Shown one piece after another: positions 8,116 through 16,048 of a stretch of DNA of 64,000 bases (positions are counted from its first letter, which is position 1; each line of letters opens with the position of its first letter). The notes under the pieces are model-generated. The model did no database searches. It was not told the DNA's origin and saw only the letters and a list, made by a program, of their open reading frames with translations. Origin of the DNA: Gemmatimonadota bacterium (lineage in GTDB: Bacteria > Gemmatimonadota > Gemmatimonadetes > Longimicrobiales > Gaopeijiaceae); the NCBI GenBank assembly GCA_021295835.1, contig JAGWBP010000019.1, positions 11,454 to 75,453 on the forward strand, given 5' to 3'. Both the position numbers and the translations under genes were made by a program.

Positions 8116-9704
8116 TGCGCACGGTCACCCTGACGATCGACGGCGCCGAGGTCACGGTGCCGAAGGGGACGTCGCTCCTGCAGGCGGCCGAGGGGCTCGG
8201 GATCGATGTGCCGCACTACTGCTACCACCCCGGACTCACCGCCCCGGCCCAGTGCCGCATCTGCCTCGTCGAGGTGGAGGGTGCCCGCAAGCTGCAGCCG
8301 TCGTGCGTGACGATGGCCGAGGACGGCCAGGTCGTGCGCACCGACAGCGACGCGGCGCTCCGGATGCGCAAGGGCGTGCTCGAATTCTACCTTGTGAACC
8401 ACCCGCTCGACTGCCCGATCTGCGACATGTCCGGGGAGTGCAAGCTCCAGGACTACGTCTTCGAGGAGGGCAGGGAGCGGGGCCGGGGCCGCGAGCCGAA
8501 GCGCGTTTTCGGACGCGACGACTTCGGCGGAGACGTCCTCTACTACGGCGACCGCTGCGTGATGTGCACCCGCTGCGTGCGTTTCATGGACGAGGTGGCC
8601 CGCGACTCGCGCCTCACGGTGGTCGAGCGGGGTAGCCGCGCCGTCATCGACACCTTCTTCGAGGAGGGCCTCGAGGGGTCGCCCTTCGCTGGCAACGTGG
8701 TGGACATCTGCCCGGTGGGGGCCCTGGTCTCGAAGGACTTCCTGCACAAGGCCCGCGCCTGGGACCTCGACCACACGCCGTCGGTCTGCACGAGCTGCAG
8801 CCAGGGGTGCAACATCGAGCTGCACACCCGCGACAACCTGGTGCAGCGACTCAAGCCCCGCGCCAACCACGAGGTCAACGGCCACTGGATGTGCGACTAC
8901 GGCCGGGCCAACTACGAGTGGTACAATTGGGCGGGGCGACTCGAGGAGCCGTCCACGGGGCGAGGGGAGGAGCGCAGGGGAGCGGACTGGAAGTCGGCGC
9001 TCGAGCACCTCTTCGTCCGTCTCGGCGAGCTCGCCGGGACGGAGGTGCGGGTCGTGGGCTCCCCGTCGGCCTCGGTCGAGGCGCTGGGGGCGCTCCTTGC
9101 CTTGGCCGAGGCGGCTGGGCGGGCGACGTCGGGGGTCTATCGCTCCCGCCGGGCCGAGAGCGAGGATCCGATGCCGGGCTTCCCGCTCCTGGTTCGCCGC
9201 CGGGACCTTGCCGCCAACGTGGACGGGGCCCGGCTGCTGGGGTTCGAGCGGGTCGGCGACGACGAGGCTACCGGCGGTCTCGAGGAGGTGGCCGCCCACG
9301 ACGGCATCGTCCTGGTGCTGGGCGACGAGCTCGTCGATCAGGGTGCCGACTTCGGCGGCGAAGCCGCGCTCTACGTCTACCTGGGGCACTTCGATTCGCC
9401 CGCCGCCGGGAACGCCGACTTCGTGCTCCCGATCACCACGGCCGCCGAGGAGGAGGGCACCTTCGTGAATGCGCAGGGCCGGGTGCAGCGCTACTGGCAG
9501 GGGCTCCAGCCCCCGGGGGCGGCGCGTCCCGCGTGGCTGGTGCTCGGGGCGCTGGCGGGTGCGCTGGCGGGCGGCGGCACGCCGGCCAGCGCGGCGGAGA
9601 GCTTCGCCGCCGCGGCCGCCACGCACGCCCCCCTGGAGGGGCTGAGCTACGAGGCGCTCGGCGAGGTCGGCGCGGCTCTGGCTGCGGAGGCCGCCCATGG
9701 GTGA
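8115..9704 (+). CDS. nuoG: NADH-quinone oxidoreductase subunit G, compact form
   Basis: Iron-sulfur subunit linking NuoF to NuoB. The N-terminal 220 residues carry the plant-ferredoxin-type [2Fe-2S] site (CYHPG, CRICLVEV), the N5 site with its HPLDCPICDMSGEC segment, and GDRCVMCTRCVRF / DICPVGAL for N4. Residues 225-260 keep a perfect CX2CX3CX27C pattern, the ligand set of the off-pathway cluster N7. The molybdopterin-like region that follows is only about 270 residues, giving 529 residues in total, much shorter than E. coli NuoG (about 900). The ATG is coupled to the nuoF stop and the 3' end overlaps nuoH by eight bases. Confidence 0.95.
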   Translation: MRTVTLTIDGAEVTVPKGTSLLQAAEGLGIDVPHYCYHPGLTAPAQCRICLVEVEGARKLQPSCVTMAEDGQVVRTDSDAALRMRKGVLEFYLVNHPLDCPICDMSGECKLQDYVFEEGRERGRGREPKRVFGRDDFGGDVLYYGDRCVMCTRCVRFMDEVARDSRLTVVERGSRAVIDTFFEEGLEGSPFAGNVVDICPVGALVSKDFLHKARAWDLDHTPSVCTSCSQGCNIELHTRDNLVQRLKPRANHEVNGHWMCDYGRANYEWYNWAGRLEEPSTGRGEERRGADWKSALEHLFVRLGELAGTEVRVVGSPSASVEALGALLALAEAAGRATSGVYRSRRAESEDPMPGFPLLVRRRDLAANVDGARLLGFERVGDDEATGGLEEVAAHDGIVLVLGDELVDQGADFGGEAALYVYLGHFDSPAAGNADFVLPITTAAEEEGTFVNAQGRVQRYWQGLQPPGAARPAWLVLGALAGALAGGGTPASAAESFAAAAATHAPLEGLSYEALGEVGAALAAEAAHG

Positions 9705-10761
9705 GATGCAGGAGCTCACGACCTTCTGGTTCGTGACGATCGCGGCCGTCAAGGTGGTGGCGGTATTCACCGTTGTGATGGTGGTGGTGGCGTACATGAC
9801 GCTCGCCGAGCGCCGGGTCTCTGCCTCCATCCAGGACCGCCTGGGCCCGAACCGGGTCGGCCCCTTCGGGCTCCTGCAGCCCATCGCCGACGGGATCAAG
9901 AACATCATCAAGGAAGAGACGATGCCCGGCACCGCGGCGAAGTTCTACTTCGTCCTCGGGCCGGCCCTTGCGATAATGCCCGCTCTCGTGACGATCGCGG
10001 TCATCCCCTTTGCGGCGCCGCTGCCAACGCCCGTGGGGACGGTGGACATGGTGGTGGCCGACGTGCCGATCGGGGTGCTCTACATCCTCGCCCTCTCGTC
10101 GCTGGCGGTTTACGGAGTGGTGCTCTCCGGGTGGGCGTCGAACAACAAGTACGCCTTTTTGGGCGGGCTTCGCGCCTCGGCCCAGATGATCTCCTACGAG
10201 GTGGCGCTCGGGCTCAGCCTCATCGCGGTGCTCCTCCTCGTCGGCAACGTCACGCTCACCGAGGCGGTCTGGCGGCAGCAGCAGCTCGGCCTCTGGTTCG
10301 TATTCCCGCTCTCGCTCGCCTTCATATTCTTCCTCATCTCGGCGCTGGCGGAGACCAACCGGCTTCCCTTCGACATGCCCGAGGCGGAGTCGGAGCTGAT
10401 CACGGGGTATCACACCGAGTACTCCGCGATGAAGTTCTCGATGTTCTTCATCGCCGAATACGCCCATGTGGTCACGGCGTCCGCGCTCCTGGCGACGCTC
10501 TTCCTCGGCGGGTGGGACATACCCTTCTGGACGGGCGACGACATGTATCGCCACGAGTCGGGATGGATACGCGGCTTCGACGAGGCGGGCGCCCCGATCC
10601 CGGCGACTCCGAGCGTGCTGATCACCCTGCTTACCCTGGCCGCCTTCTCGGTCAAGACGGGTTTCTTCCTGCTCCTCTACATCTGGATCCGGTGGACGCT
10701 GCCGCGCTTCCGCTACGACCAGGTCATGCACCTGGGGTGGAAGGTGCTGCTGCCATGCTGA
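9697..10761 (+). CDS. nuoH: NADH-quinone oxidoreductase subunit H
   Basis: Membrane subunit that forms the floor of the quinone cavity and starts the proton path (354 residues, about eight transmembrane helices). Typical motifs are YMTLAERRVSASIQDRLGPNRVGP, ADGIKNIIKEE, the acidic loop TNRLPFDMPEAESELITGYHTEYS, and a C-terminal IWIRWTLPRFRYDQ. The ATG overlaps the end of nuoG. A second in-frame ATG at 9706 is equally possible. The stop overlaps the start of the small ORF at 10755. Confidence 0.95.
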   Translation: MGEMQELTTFWFVTIAAVKVVAVFTVVMVVVAYMTLAERRVSASIQDRLGPNRVGPFGLLQPIADGIKNIIKEETMPGTAAKFYFVLGPALAIMPALVTIAVIPFAAPLPTPVGTVDMVVADVPIGVLYILALSSLAVYGVVLSGWASNNKYAFLGGLRASAQMISYEVALGLSLIAVLLLVGNVTLTEAVWRQQQLGLWFVFPLSLAFIFFLISALAETNRLPFDMPEAESELITGYHTEYSAMKFSMFFIAEYAHVVTASALLATLFLGGWDIPFWTGDDMYRHESGWIRGFDEAGAPIPATPSVLITLLTLAAFSVKTGFFLLLYIWIRWTLPRFRYDQVMHLGWKVLLPC

Positions 10762-10964
10762 TCGCCGGGACAATGCTGGTGCTCGACCAACTGGGCGTCC
10801 CCTTCGGGATGCTCTACGGAGGGGTGCTGACGGTCGTGAGCGGGATTACGACGCTTGCATTCCTCTTCTTCGTGGACCGCGACCGGGTCATTGCGGGGGC
10901 GCATCGCCGGAGAGTTGCGAGGAGTCCCGTCGCGGACCCGGACGCGCTCGGTCCAGGAGGCTAG
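10755..10964 (+). CDS. Small membrane protein inserted between nuoH and nuoI
   Basis: An ATG overlapping the nuoH stop opens a 69-codon frame that ends two bases before the nuoI ATG. The product has a hydrophobic first half (about residues 2-40, LIAGTMLVLDQL then GVLTVVSGITTLAFLFF), consistent with one or two membrane segments. A short charged stretch follows (DRDRVIAGAHRRR) with a polar tail. Its fit between the two nuo genes, with stop-start overlap on the left and a good AGGAGG for nuoI inside its tail, argues for a real translated gene. It is not one of the 14 standard subunits and I do not recognise a family. It could be a lineage-specific complex I accessory protein. Confidence 0.6.
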   Translation: MLIAGTMLVLDQLGVPFGMLYGGVLTVVSGITTLAFLFFVDRDRVIAGAHRRRVARSPVADPDALGPGG

Positions 10965-10965
10965 G

Positions 10966-11466
10966 ATGTCGATTTCGGTCAAGGTGATGAAGCGGCCCGA
11001 GGCGGGGCGCACCTCGTACATGCGAGCGACGCTCAGGGGGATGAGCCTCACCCTCAGGCACCTCGTCCGCCCCAGGAGCGTGACGCTCGAGTACCCGGAG
11101 GAGCAGCCCGACCTGCACCCCCGCTGGCGCGGCACGCACCGCATGGAGGTGCACGCCGACGGCCGCCCCAAGTGCGTCGCCTGCGGCCTCTGCCCGACGG
11201 TCTGTCCCGCCAACTGCATTCGCCTTGTGGGTGGCGAGGACGACCAGGGCAACCGCTACCCGATCGTCTACGAGATCGACGAATTCCGCTGCATCTTCTG
11301 CGGGATGTGCCAGGAGGTCTGCCCGGTCGAGGCGATTCACGTCGGCCAGCACTTCGAGAACGCGGAGTACACCCGCGATCGCTTCGTCTACGACCTGGAC
11401 CGCCTGATGGAGCAGGACCACCCGGTCACCGAGCTCTGGGATCCGAGCGACCCTCGGTCCGAATGA
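10966..11466 (+). CDS. nuoI: NADH-quinone oxidoreductase subunit I
   Basis: Peripheral subunit with two [4Fe-4S] clusters (N6a, N6b) between NuoG and NuoB. The two ferredoxin motifs are CVACGLCPTVCPANC (about residues 66-80) and CIFCGMCQEVCPVEA (about 107-121). The N-terminal amphipathic stretch (TSYMRATLRGMSLTLRHL) is typical of its membrane-facing helix. The 166-residue length is normal. The start is well supported: a clear AGGAGG lies 7 bases upstream of the ATG. The stop overlaps the nuoJ start (ATGA). Confidence 0.95.
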   Translation: MSISVKVMKRPEAGRTSYMRATLRGMSLTLRHLVRPRSVTLEYPEEQPDLHPRWRGTHRMEVHADGRPKCVACGLCPTVCPANCIRLVGGEDDQGNRYPIVYEIDEFRCIFCGMCQEVCPVEAIHVGQHFENAEYTRDRFVYDLDRLMEQDHPVTELWDPSDPRSE

Positions 11467-12011
11467 CCGACACCCTCTTCGTCCTCTTCGCCGTGGTGTC
11501 GGTCGGCGGCGCAGTCGGCGTCGTGACCGGCCGCAGCCCGGTGGCGAGCCTCCTCTTCATGGTGGCGACGCTCGCCAGTCTCGCCGGCATCTACGTCCTC
11601 TTCGAAGCGCACTTCCTGGCCGCGATCCAGGTATTGATCTACGCAGGCGCGATCATGGTGCTCTTCCTCTTCGTGATCATGCTCCTGAACCTCGGTCACG
11701 ACTACCGCGCCGACCTCAAGTTCGGGTCGTGGTCGCTCCTCTCGGTCGTCGTGGTGGGGCTGACCGCGAGCGTGCTGGTGCAGGGCATCACGGGGTCCGA
11801 AGCCGACGACTTCGGCGGCCACCTGGCCGACCCCGCCGCGGCTGCCGCCATCGACCTTGCGGTGGCCGAGAAGGGCGCGGTGGGCGCGATCGCCGATCCG
11901 CTCTTCACCGACTACGTGGTCGCCTTCGAGGTGATAGGACTCCTCCTCCTTGTCGCGATCGTCGCCGCGGTCGTGCTGGCCAAGCCACGAGGCGGGAGCG
12001 AAGGCGCCTGA
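11463..12011 (+). CDS. nuoJ: NADH-quinone oxidoreductase subunit J
   Basis: Membrane subunit (182 residues) with five predicted helices, including the conserved FLAAIQVLIYAGAIMVLFLFVIMLL segment whose pi-bulge helix links quinone chemistry to the antiporter-like subunits. Between helices 4 and 5 there is an Ala-rich soluble loop (about residues 110-150). The ATG overlaps the nuoI stop and the gene is followed one base later by nuoK. Confidence 0.94.
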   Translation: MTDTLFVLFAVVSVGGAVGVVTGRSPVASLLFMVATLASLAGIYVLFEAHFLAAIQVLIYAGAIMVLFLFVIMLLNLGHDYRADLKFGSWSLLSVVVVGLTASVLVQGITGSEADDFGGHLADPAAAAAIDLAVAEKGAVGAIADPLFTDYVVAFEVIGLLLLVAIVAAVVLAKPRGGSEGA

Positions 12012-12012
12012 C

Positions 12013-12306
12013 ATGCTCGTGCCTGCGATCTACCTGAGCGCGGCCCTCTTCGCGATCGGCACCCTGGGCGTGATCGTGCGCAGGAACGCCATCATCATAT
12101 TCCTCTGCATCGAGCTGCAGTTGAATGCGGTCAACCTGGCCTTCGTGGCGCTCTCGCGGCATGTGGGGATCGAGGGGCAGATCTACGTCTTCTTCGTCAT
12201 GACGGTGGCCGCCGCCGAGGCGGCCGTCGGGCTGGCGATCATCATCTCGATCTTCAGGCACTACGAGACGGTGAACGTCGACAAGTTCAACCTGCTGAAG
12301 TGGTGA
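12013..12306 (+). CDS. nuoK: NADH-quinone oxidoreductase subunit K
   Basis: MrpC-like membrane subunit of 97 residues with three helices. Both conserved membrane glutamates are present: IFLCIELQLNAVNLAF in helix 2 and MTVAAAEAAVGLAIII in helix 3. The ATG at 12013 fits the family N-terminus (VPAIYLSAALFAIG). The longer upstream reading is Ser/Pro-rich noise. Four bases separate it from nuoL. Confidence 0.95.
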   Translation: MLVPAIYLSAALFAIGTLGVIVRRNAIIIFLCIELQLNAVNLAFVALSRHVGIEGQIYVFFVMTVAAAEAAVGLAIIISIFRHYETVNVDKFNLLKW

Positions 12307-12310
12307 CGCG

Positions 12311-14467
12311 ATGACTTCCGCAGCCCTCGCGCATGCGGCCGATGGGGTAGTCGCGGCCGACGGGTGGGCACCGGTGCTGCCGGGCTTCATGGTGCTGCTG
12401 CCGCTCCTCGGATTCGTGCTGAACGGCCTCCTGGCGCTCCGGTCGGCGCGCGCCTCCTCGGCGGCGCTACGGGCGGGACGCGACTGGACGCCCCTCGTGG
12501 ACGACCGGCGGCCAGCTACCCACACGCTCCCCACCTGGATCGGCCCCGGCGTTATGGCGCTGGCCTTCGGCCTGGCGCTGCTCAACTTCCTGGGGATGCC
12601 CGCCGAGATGCACGATCCGGTCGTGCGCTCCTACTGGGGCTGGGTTGTGACGGGCGATCTGCGCATCGACGCGGCGTTGCAGCTCGACCAGTTGTCGATG
12701 CTCATGACTCTGGTCGTTACCGGGGTAGGGTTTCTGATCCATCTCTTTAGCGTCGGCTACATGCGCGACGACCCCGGGTACCCGCGTTACTTCGCCTACC
12801 TGAACCTCTTCGTCTTCTTCATGCTGGTGCTGGTCCTGGGCTCCAGCTTCGCGACCATGTTCGTGGGGTGGGAGGGGGTGGGGCTCTGCTCGTACCTGCT
12901 GATCGGCTACTGGTTCAGCGACCGGGAGAAGTCGGACGCCGGCAAGAAGGCCTTCATCGTCAACCGCATTGGCGACGTCGGCTTCCTGCTGGCGATGTTC
13001 CTCATCTTCGGAGCGTTCGGCACCCTCGACTTCGCGCCCGTCTTTGCCGGTGCCGAAGGACAGCTTGCGGCGGGTGGCGCCATCGTCACCGCAATCACGC
13101 TCCTCCTCCTCCTCGGGGCGGCGGGCAAGAGCGCCCAGCTTCCGCTCCATATCTGGCTGCCGGACGCCATGGCCGGGCCCACGCCCGTCTCGGCGCTCAT
13201 CCACGCGGCCACCATGGTCACCGCGGGCGTCTACATGGTCGTGCGCTCCTCGATCCTGTACTCGCTGGCGCCGACGAGCCAGGCGGTCGTTGCCGGGGTG
13301 GGAGTGCTCACCGCCCTGGTCGCGGCCACGATCGCGCTCCAGCAGTACGACATCAAGAAGGTGCTGGCGTACTCGACGATCTCGCAGCTCGGCTTCATGT
13401 TCCTGGCGGCCGGGGTCGGGGCCTACACCGCCGCGATCTTCCACCTCGTCACGCACGCCTTCTTCAAGGCGCTGCTCTTCCTGGGCGCGGGTGCCGTCAT
13501 TCACTCCATGCACCGCGCGGCCCACCGTTCGCACGGCGACTTCGACGAGCAGGACATGCGCAATATGGGGGGACTGAGGCGACACATGCCGGTCACCTGC
13601 GCCGTAATGTGGGTGGCCACCCTGGCGATCGCGGGGATCTGGCCCCTCGCCGGCTTCTTCTCGAAGGACGAGATCATCTGGTACGCGGCGGCGTGGGCGG
13701 GTGCGGAGTCCAACCCCTTTGCGGGGCCCTACACGGCCTTCTGGGCCTTGGCGCTGCTCTCCGCGCTCCTGACCGCATTCTACATGGCCCGCCTCATGGT
13801 CATGACCTTCCACGGGGAGGGCCGCACCGGGGAGGACGCCCGACGCCACCTTCACGAGGCCCCTGGCGTGATGACCGTGCCCCTCGTAGCTCTGGCCGTT
13901 CTATCGGTGTTCGGAGGGTGGATCAACGTGCCCGAGGTCCTGCGGAGCTCCTTCGCGGGGCTCTTCGGTGCGCTGCCAATGACCGAATGGCTGCACCACT
14001 GGCTCCATCCGATCACCTACGCAGCCACATCGATTCAGGTTGCAGGATTCGGCGAGGCGGCGAAGCACTCGCCGCTTGGGGGCGGCGAAGCGACGTGGGC
14101 TCTGATCTCGACTCTGGCGGCCGCCGCCGTGGTGGCGGTGGCGGTGCGGCTGGTGGGGTCGCGCAAGTTCCAGCCAGCCTCGCTCGACAGTGGACCGGAG
14201 GGCGGGCTCCGCCTGGCGCTCTACAACAAGTGGTACTTCGACGAGCTCTACGACGCCGTTGTGGTACGTCCAGTGGTGGCGCTCTCCAGGTGGTGCTGGC
14301 GAGCGGTCGACAATCGGGTGATCGACGGGTTCGTCAACATGACCGGGAGCGCGGCCCGCCTGGCCGGCTGGACGACAAGCCTATTTCAGACCGGTCAGGT
14401 GAACATGTACGCCTTCGTGCTGACTCTGGGGATCCTCTGCTTCCTGGGTGCGGCGGTTCTCCTGTGA
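12311..14467 (+). CDS. nuoL: NADH-quinone oxidoreductase subunit L
   Basis: Distal antiporter-like proton-pumping subunit (718 residues). Signature motifs include FVGWEGVGLCSYLLIGYW (helix-5 Glu), the helix-7/8 region GAAGKSAQLPLHIWLPDAMAGPTPVSALIHAATMVTAGVYM (pump Lys and His) and QYDIKKVLAYSTISQLGFM. The C-terminal part carries the long lateral helix and last membrane segment seen in NuoL but not in NuoM or NuoN. An additional Arg/Pro-rich loop occurs near residues 45-75. The start ATG lies four bases after nuoK. Confidence 0.95.
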   Translation: MTSAALAHAADGVVAADGWAPVLPGFMVLLPLLGFVLNGLLALRSARASSAALRAGRDWTPLVDDRRPATHTLPTWIGPGVMALAFGLALLNFLGMPAEMHDPVVRSYWGWVVTGDLRIDAALQLDQLSMLMTLVVTGVGFLIHLFSVGYMRDDPGYPRYFAYLNLFVFFMLVLVLGSSFATMFVGWEGVGLCSYLLIGYWFSDREKSDAGKKAFIVNRIGDVGFLLAMFLIFGAFGTLDFAPVFAGAEGQLAAGGAIVTAITLLLLLGAAGKSAQLPLHIWLPDAMAGPTPVSALIHAATMVTAGVYMVVRSSILYSLAPTSQAVVAGVGVLTALVAATIALQQYDIKKVLAYSTISQLGFMFLAAGVGAYTAAIFHLVTHAFFKALLFLGAGAVIHSMHRAAHRSHGDFDEQDMRNMGGLRRHMPVTCAVMWVATLAIAGIWPLAGFFSKDEIIWYAAAWAGAESNPFAGPYTAFWALALLSALLTAFYMARLMVMTFHGEGRTGEDARRHLHEAPGVMTVPLVALAVLSVFGGWINVPEVLRSSFAGLFGALPMTEWLHHWLHPITYAATSIQVAGFGEAAKHSPLGGGEATWALISTLAAAAVVAVAVRLVGSRKFQPASLDSGPEGGLRLALYNKWYFDELYDAVVVRPVVALSRWCWRAVDNRVIDGFVNMTGSAARLAGWTTSLFQTGQVNMYAFVLTLGILCFLGAAVLL

Positions 14468-14474
14468 GGGCGCG

Positions 14475-16046
14475 ATGACCGAGCTGCTGGCCGCGACCCG
14501 GTACGAGGACTGGATCCTCCACGCGCTGATCTGGCTGCCCCTGGCCGGCGCCGCGCACGTCGTGGCGTCCTCGCGGGAGCGCGCCAAGCTCGTTGCCTTC
14601 GGATGGTCGGTGCTCGTCTTCGGGCTCAGCCTTGGCCTCTGGTGGGCCTACGATCCGGGCGACGGAGGCTTCGCCATGGTGTCGTCGGCGACGTGGATCG
14701 AGCCCTGGGGCGTGGGCTACTCGCTGGGGCTGGACGGCATCTCGATCTTCATGGTGCTCCTCACGACGCTCACGAGCGCACTGGCGATCCTCGGGTCCTT
14801 CGAGTACGTGAAGACTCGCCGCAGAGCCTTCTACTCCCTGATGCTGCTGCTGCAGACCGGGGTGGTCGGCTTCTTCCTGGCCACGGATGTCTTCCTCTTC
14901 TACGTCTTCTTCGAGCTCACCCTGGTGCCGATGTACTTCATCGTGGGCATCTGGGGGGGCGAGCGCCGGATATACGCTGCCGTCAAGTTCTTCCTCTACA
15001 CCGCCGTGGGCTCGCTCCTGATGCTGGTGGCGATTCTCTACGTGTACTTCGCGAGCGACACCGGCTCCTTCGCCTACGACGCCTTCCTGCACGCCGAGCT
15101 CTCGCTTCGAGAGCAGCTCTGGCTCTTCGCCGCCTTCGCGCTCGCCTTCGGGATCAAGGTCCCGATCTTCCCCTTCCACACATGGCTCCCCGACGCCCAC
15201 GTCGAGGCGCCGACGCCGGGTTCGGTCATCCTGGCTTCGGTGCTCCTCAAGATGGGCACCTACGGCTTCGTGCGCTTCGCGCTGCCATTCTTCCCCGACG
15301 CGGCCCAGCATCCGGCGGTCGTCTCCGTGATGCTTGCACTCGGGGTGGTGGGAATCATCTACGCCGCGTGGGTCGCTGCCGTCCAACCGGACGCGAAGAA
15401 GCTGGTCGCCTACACCTCGGTCGCGCACATGGGCTTCGTCGTGATCGGCATCTTCGCCCTCACGCTAAACGGCTTGCAGGGTGGGATGGTGGTCATGATA
15501 AGCCACGGCGTCTCGACCGGCGCCCTCTTCCTGCTCCTTGGCATGATGTACGAACGCCGCCACACGCGCCGCATCGAGGACTTTGGCGGGATCGGCCGGG
15601 TGGCTCCCCTCTTCGCGACCGCCTTCGTCGTCACCGCGCTTGCCTCGATCGGGCTCCCGGGCACAAGTGGCTTCGTGGGCGAGTTCCTGGCTCTGCTCGG
15701 CACCTTCGAGCGATACCCCATCCACGCGATTCTGGCCGCATCGGGGGTGGTATTTGCGGCGTACTACATGCTCCCGATGGTTCAGCGGATCCTCTTCAAC
15801 AAGCTCGACAAGCCCGAAAACCGGGCCTTTGCGGAGCTGTCGCGGCGAGAGATCGCCGTCCTGGGCCCTCTCCTCGCCCTGATGATCTGGATCGGCGTCC
15901 ACCCGACGCCGCTGCTAGAGCGGATGGAGCCGAGCCTGCTGGTTGTGCTCGAACAGGTGGAGGGTGGCGGTGCCGCGGCTGGGGCTGACCCGATTGTCTC
16001 GGCCGCCCCGTCCATTGGGGCCGAGTGGGGGAATCCGGCGGACTGA
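14475..16046 (+). CDS. nuoM: NADH-quinone oxidoreductase subunit M
   Basis: Middle antiporter-like proton-pumping subunit, 523 residues and about 14 helices. It shows FFELTLVPMYFIVGIWGGERR (helix-5 Glu), FGIKVPIFPFHTWLPDAHVEAPTPGSVILASVLLKMGTYGFVRF, and DAKKLVAYTSVAHMGFV. The ATG at 14475 begins eight bases after the nuoL stop. The C-terminal tail is Gly/Ala-rich. nuoN starts three bases after its stop. Confidence 0.95.
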   Translation: MTELLAATRYEDWILHALIWLPLAGAAHVVASSRERAKLVAFGWSVLVFGLSLGLWWAYDPGDGGFAMVSSATWIEPWGVGYSLGLDGISIFMVLLTTLTSALAILGSFEYVKTRRRAFYSLMLLLQTGVVGFFLATDVFLFYVFFELTLVPMYFIVGIWGGERRIYAAVKFFLYTAVGSLLMLVAILYVYFASDTGSFAYDAFLHAELSLREQLWLFAAFALAFGIKVPIFPFHTWLPDAHVEAPTPGSVILASVLLKMGTYGFVRFALPFFPDAAQHPAVVSVMLALGVVGIIYAAWVAAVQPDAKKLVAYTSVAHMGFVVIGIFALTLNGLQGGMVVMISHGVSTGALFLLLGMMYERRHTRRIEDFGGIGRVAPLFATAFVVTALASIGLPGTSGFVGEFLALLGTFERYPIHAILAASGVVFAAYYMLPMVQRILFNKLDKPENRAFAELSRREIAVLGPLLALMIWIGVHPTPLLERMEPSLLVVLEQVEGGGAAAGADPIVSAAPSIGAEWGNPAD

Positions 16047-16048
16047 CG

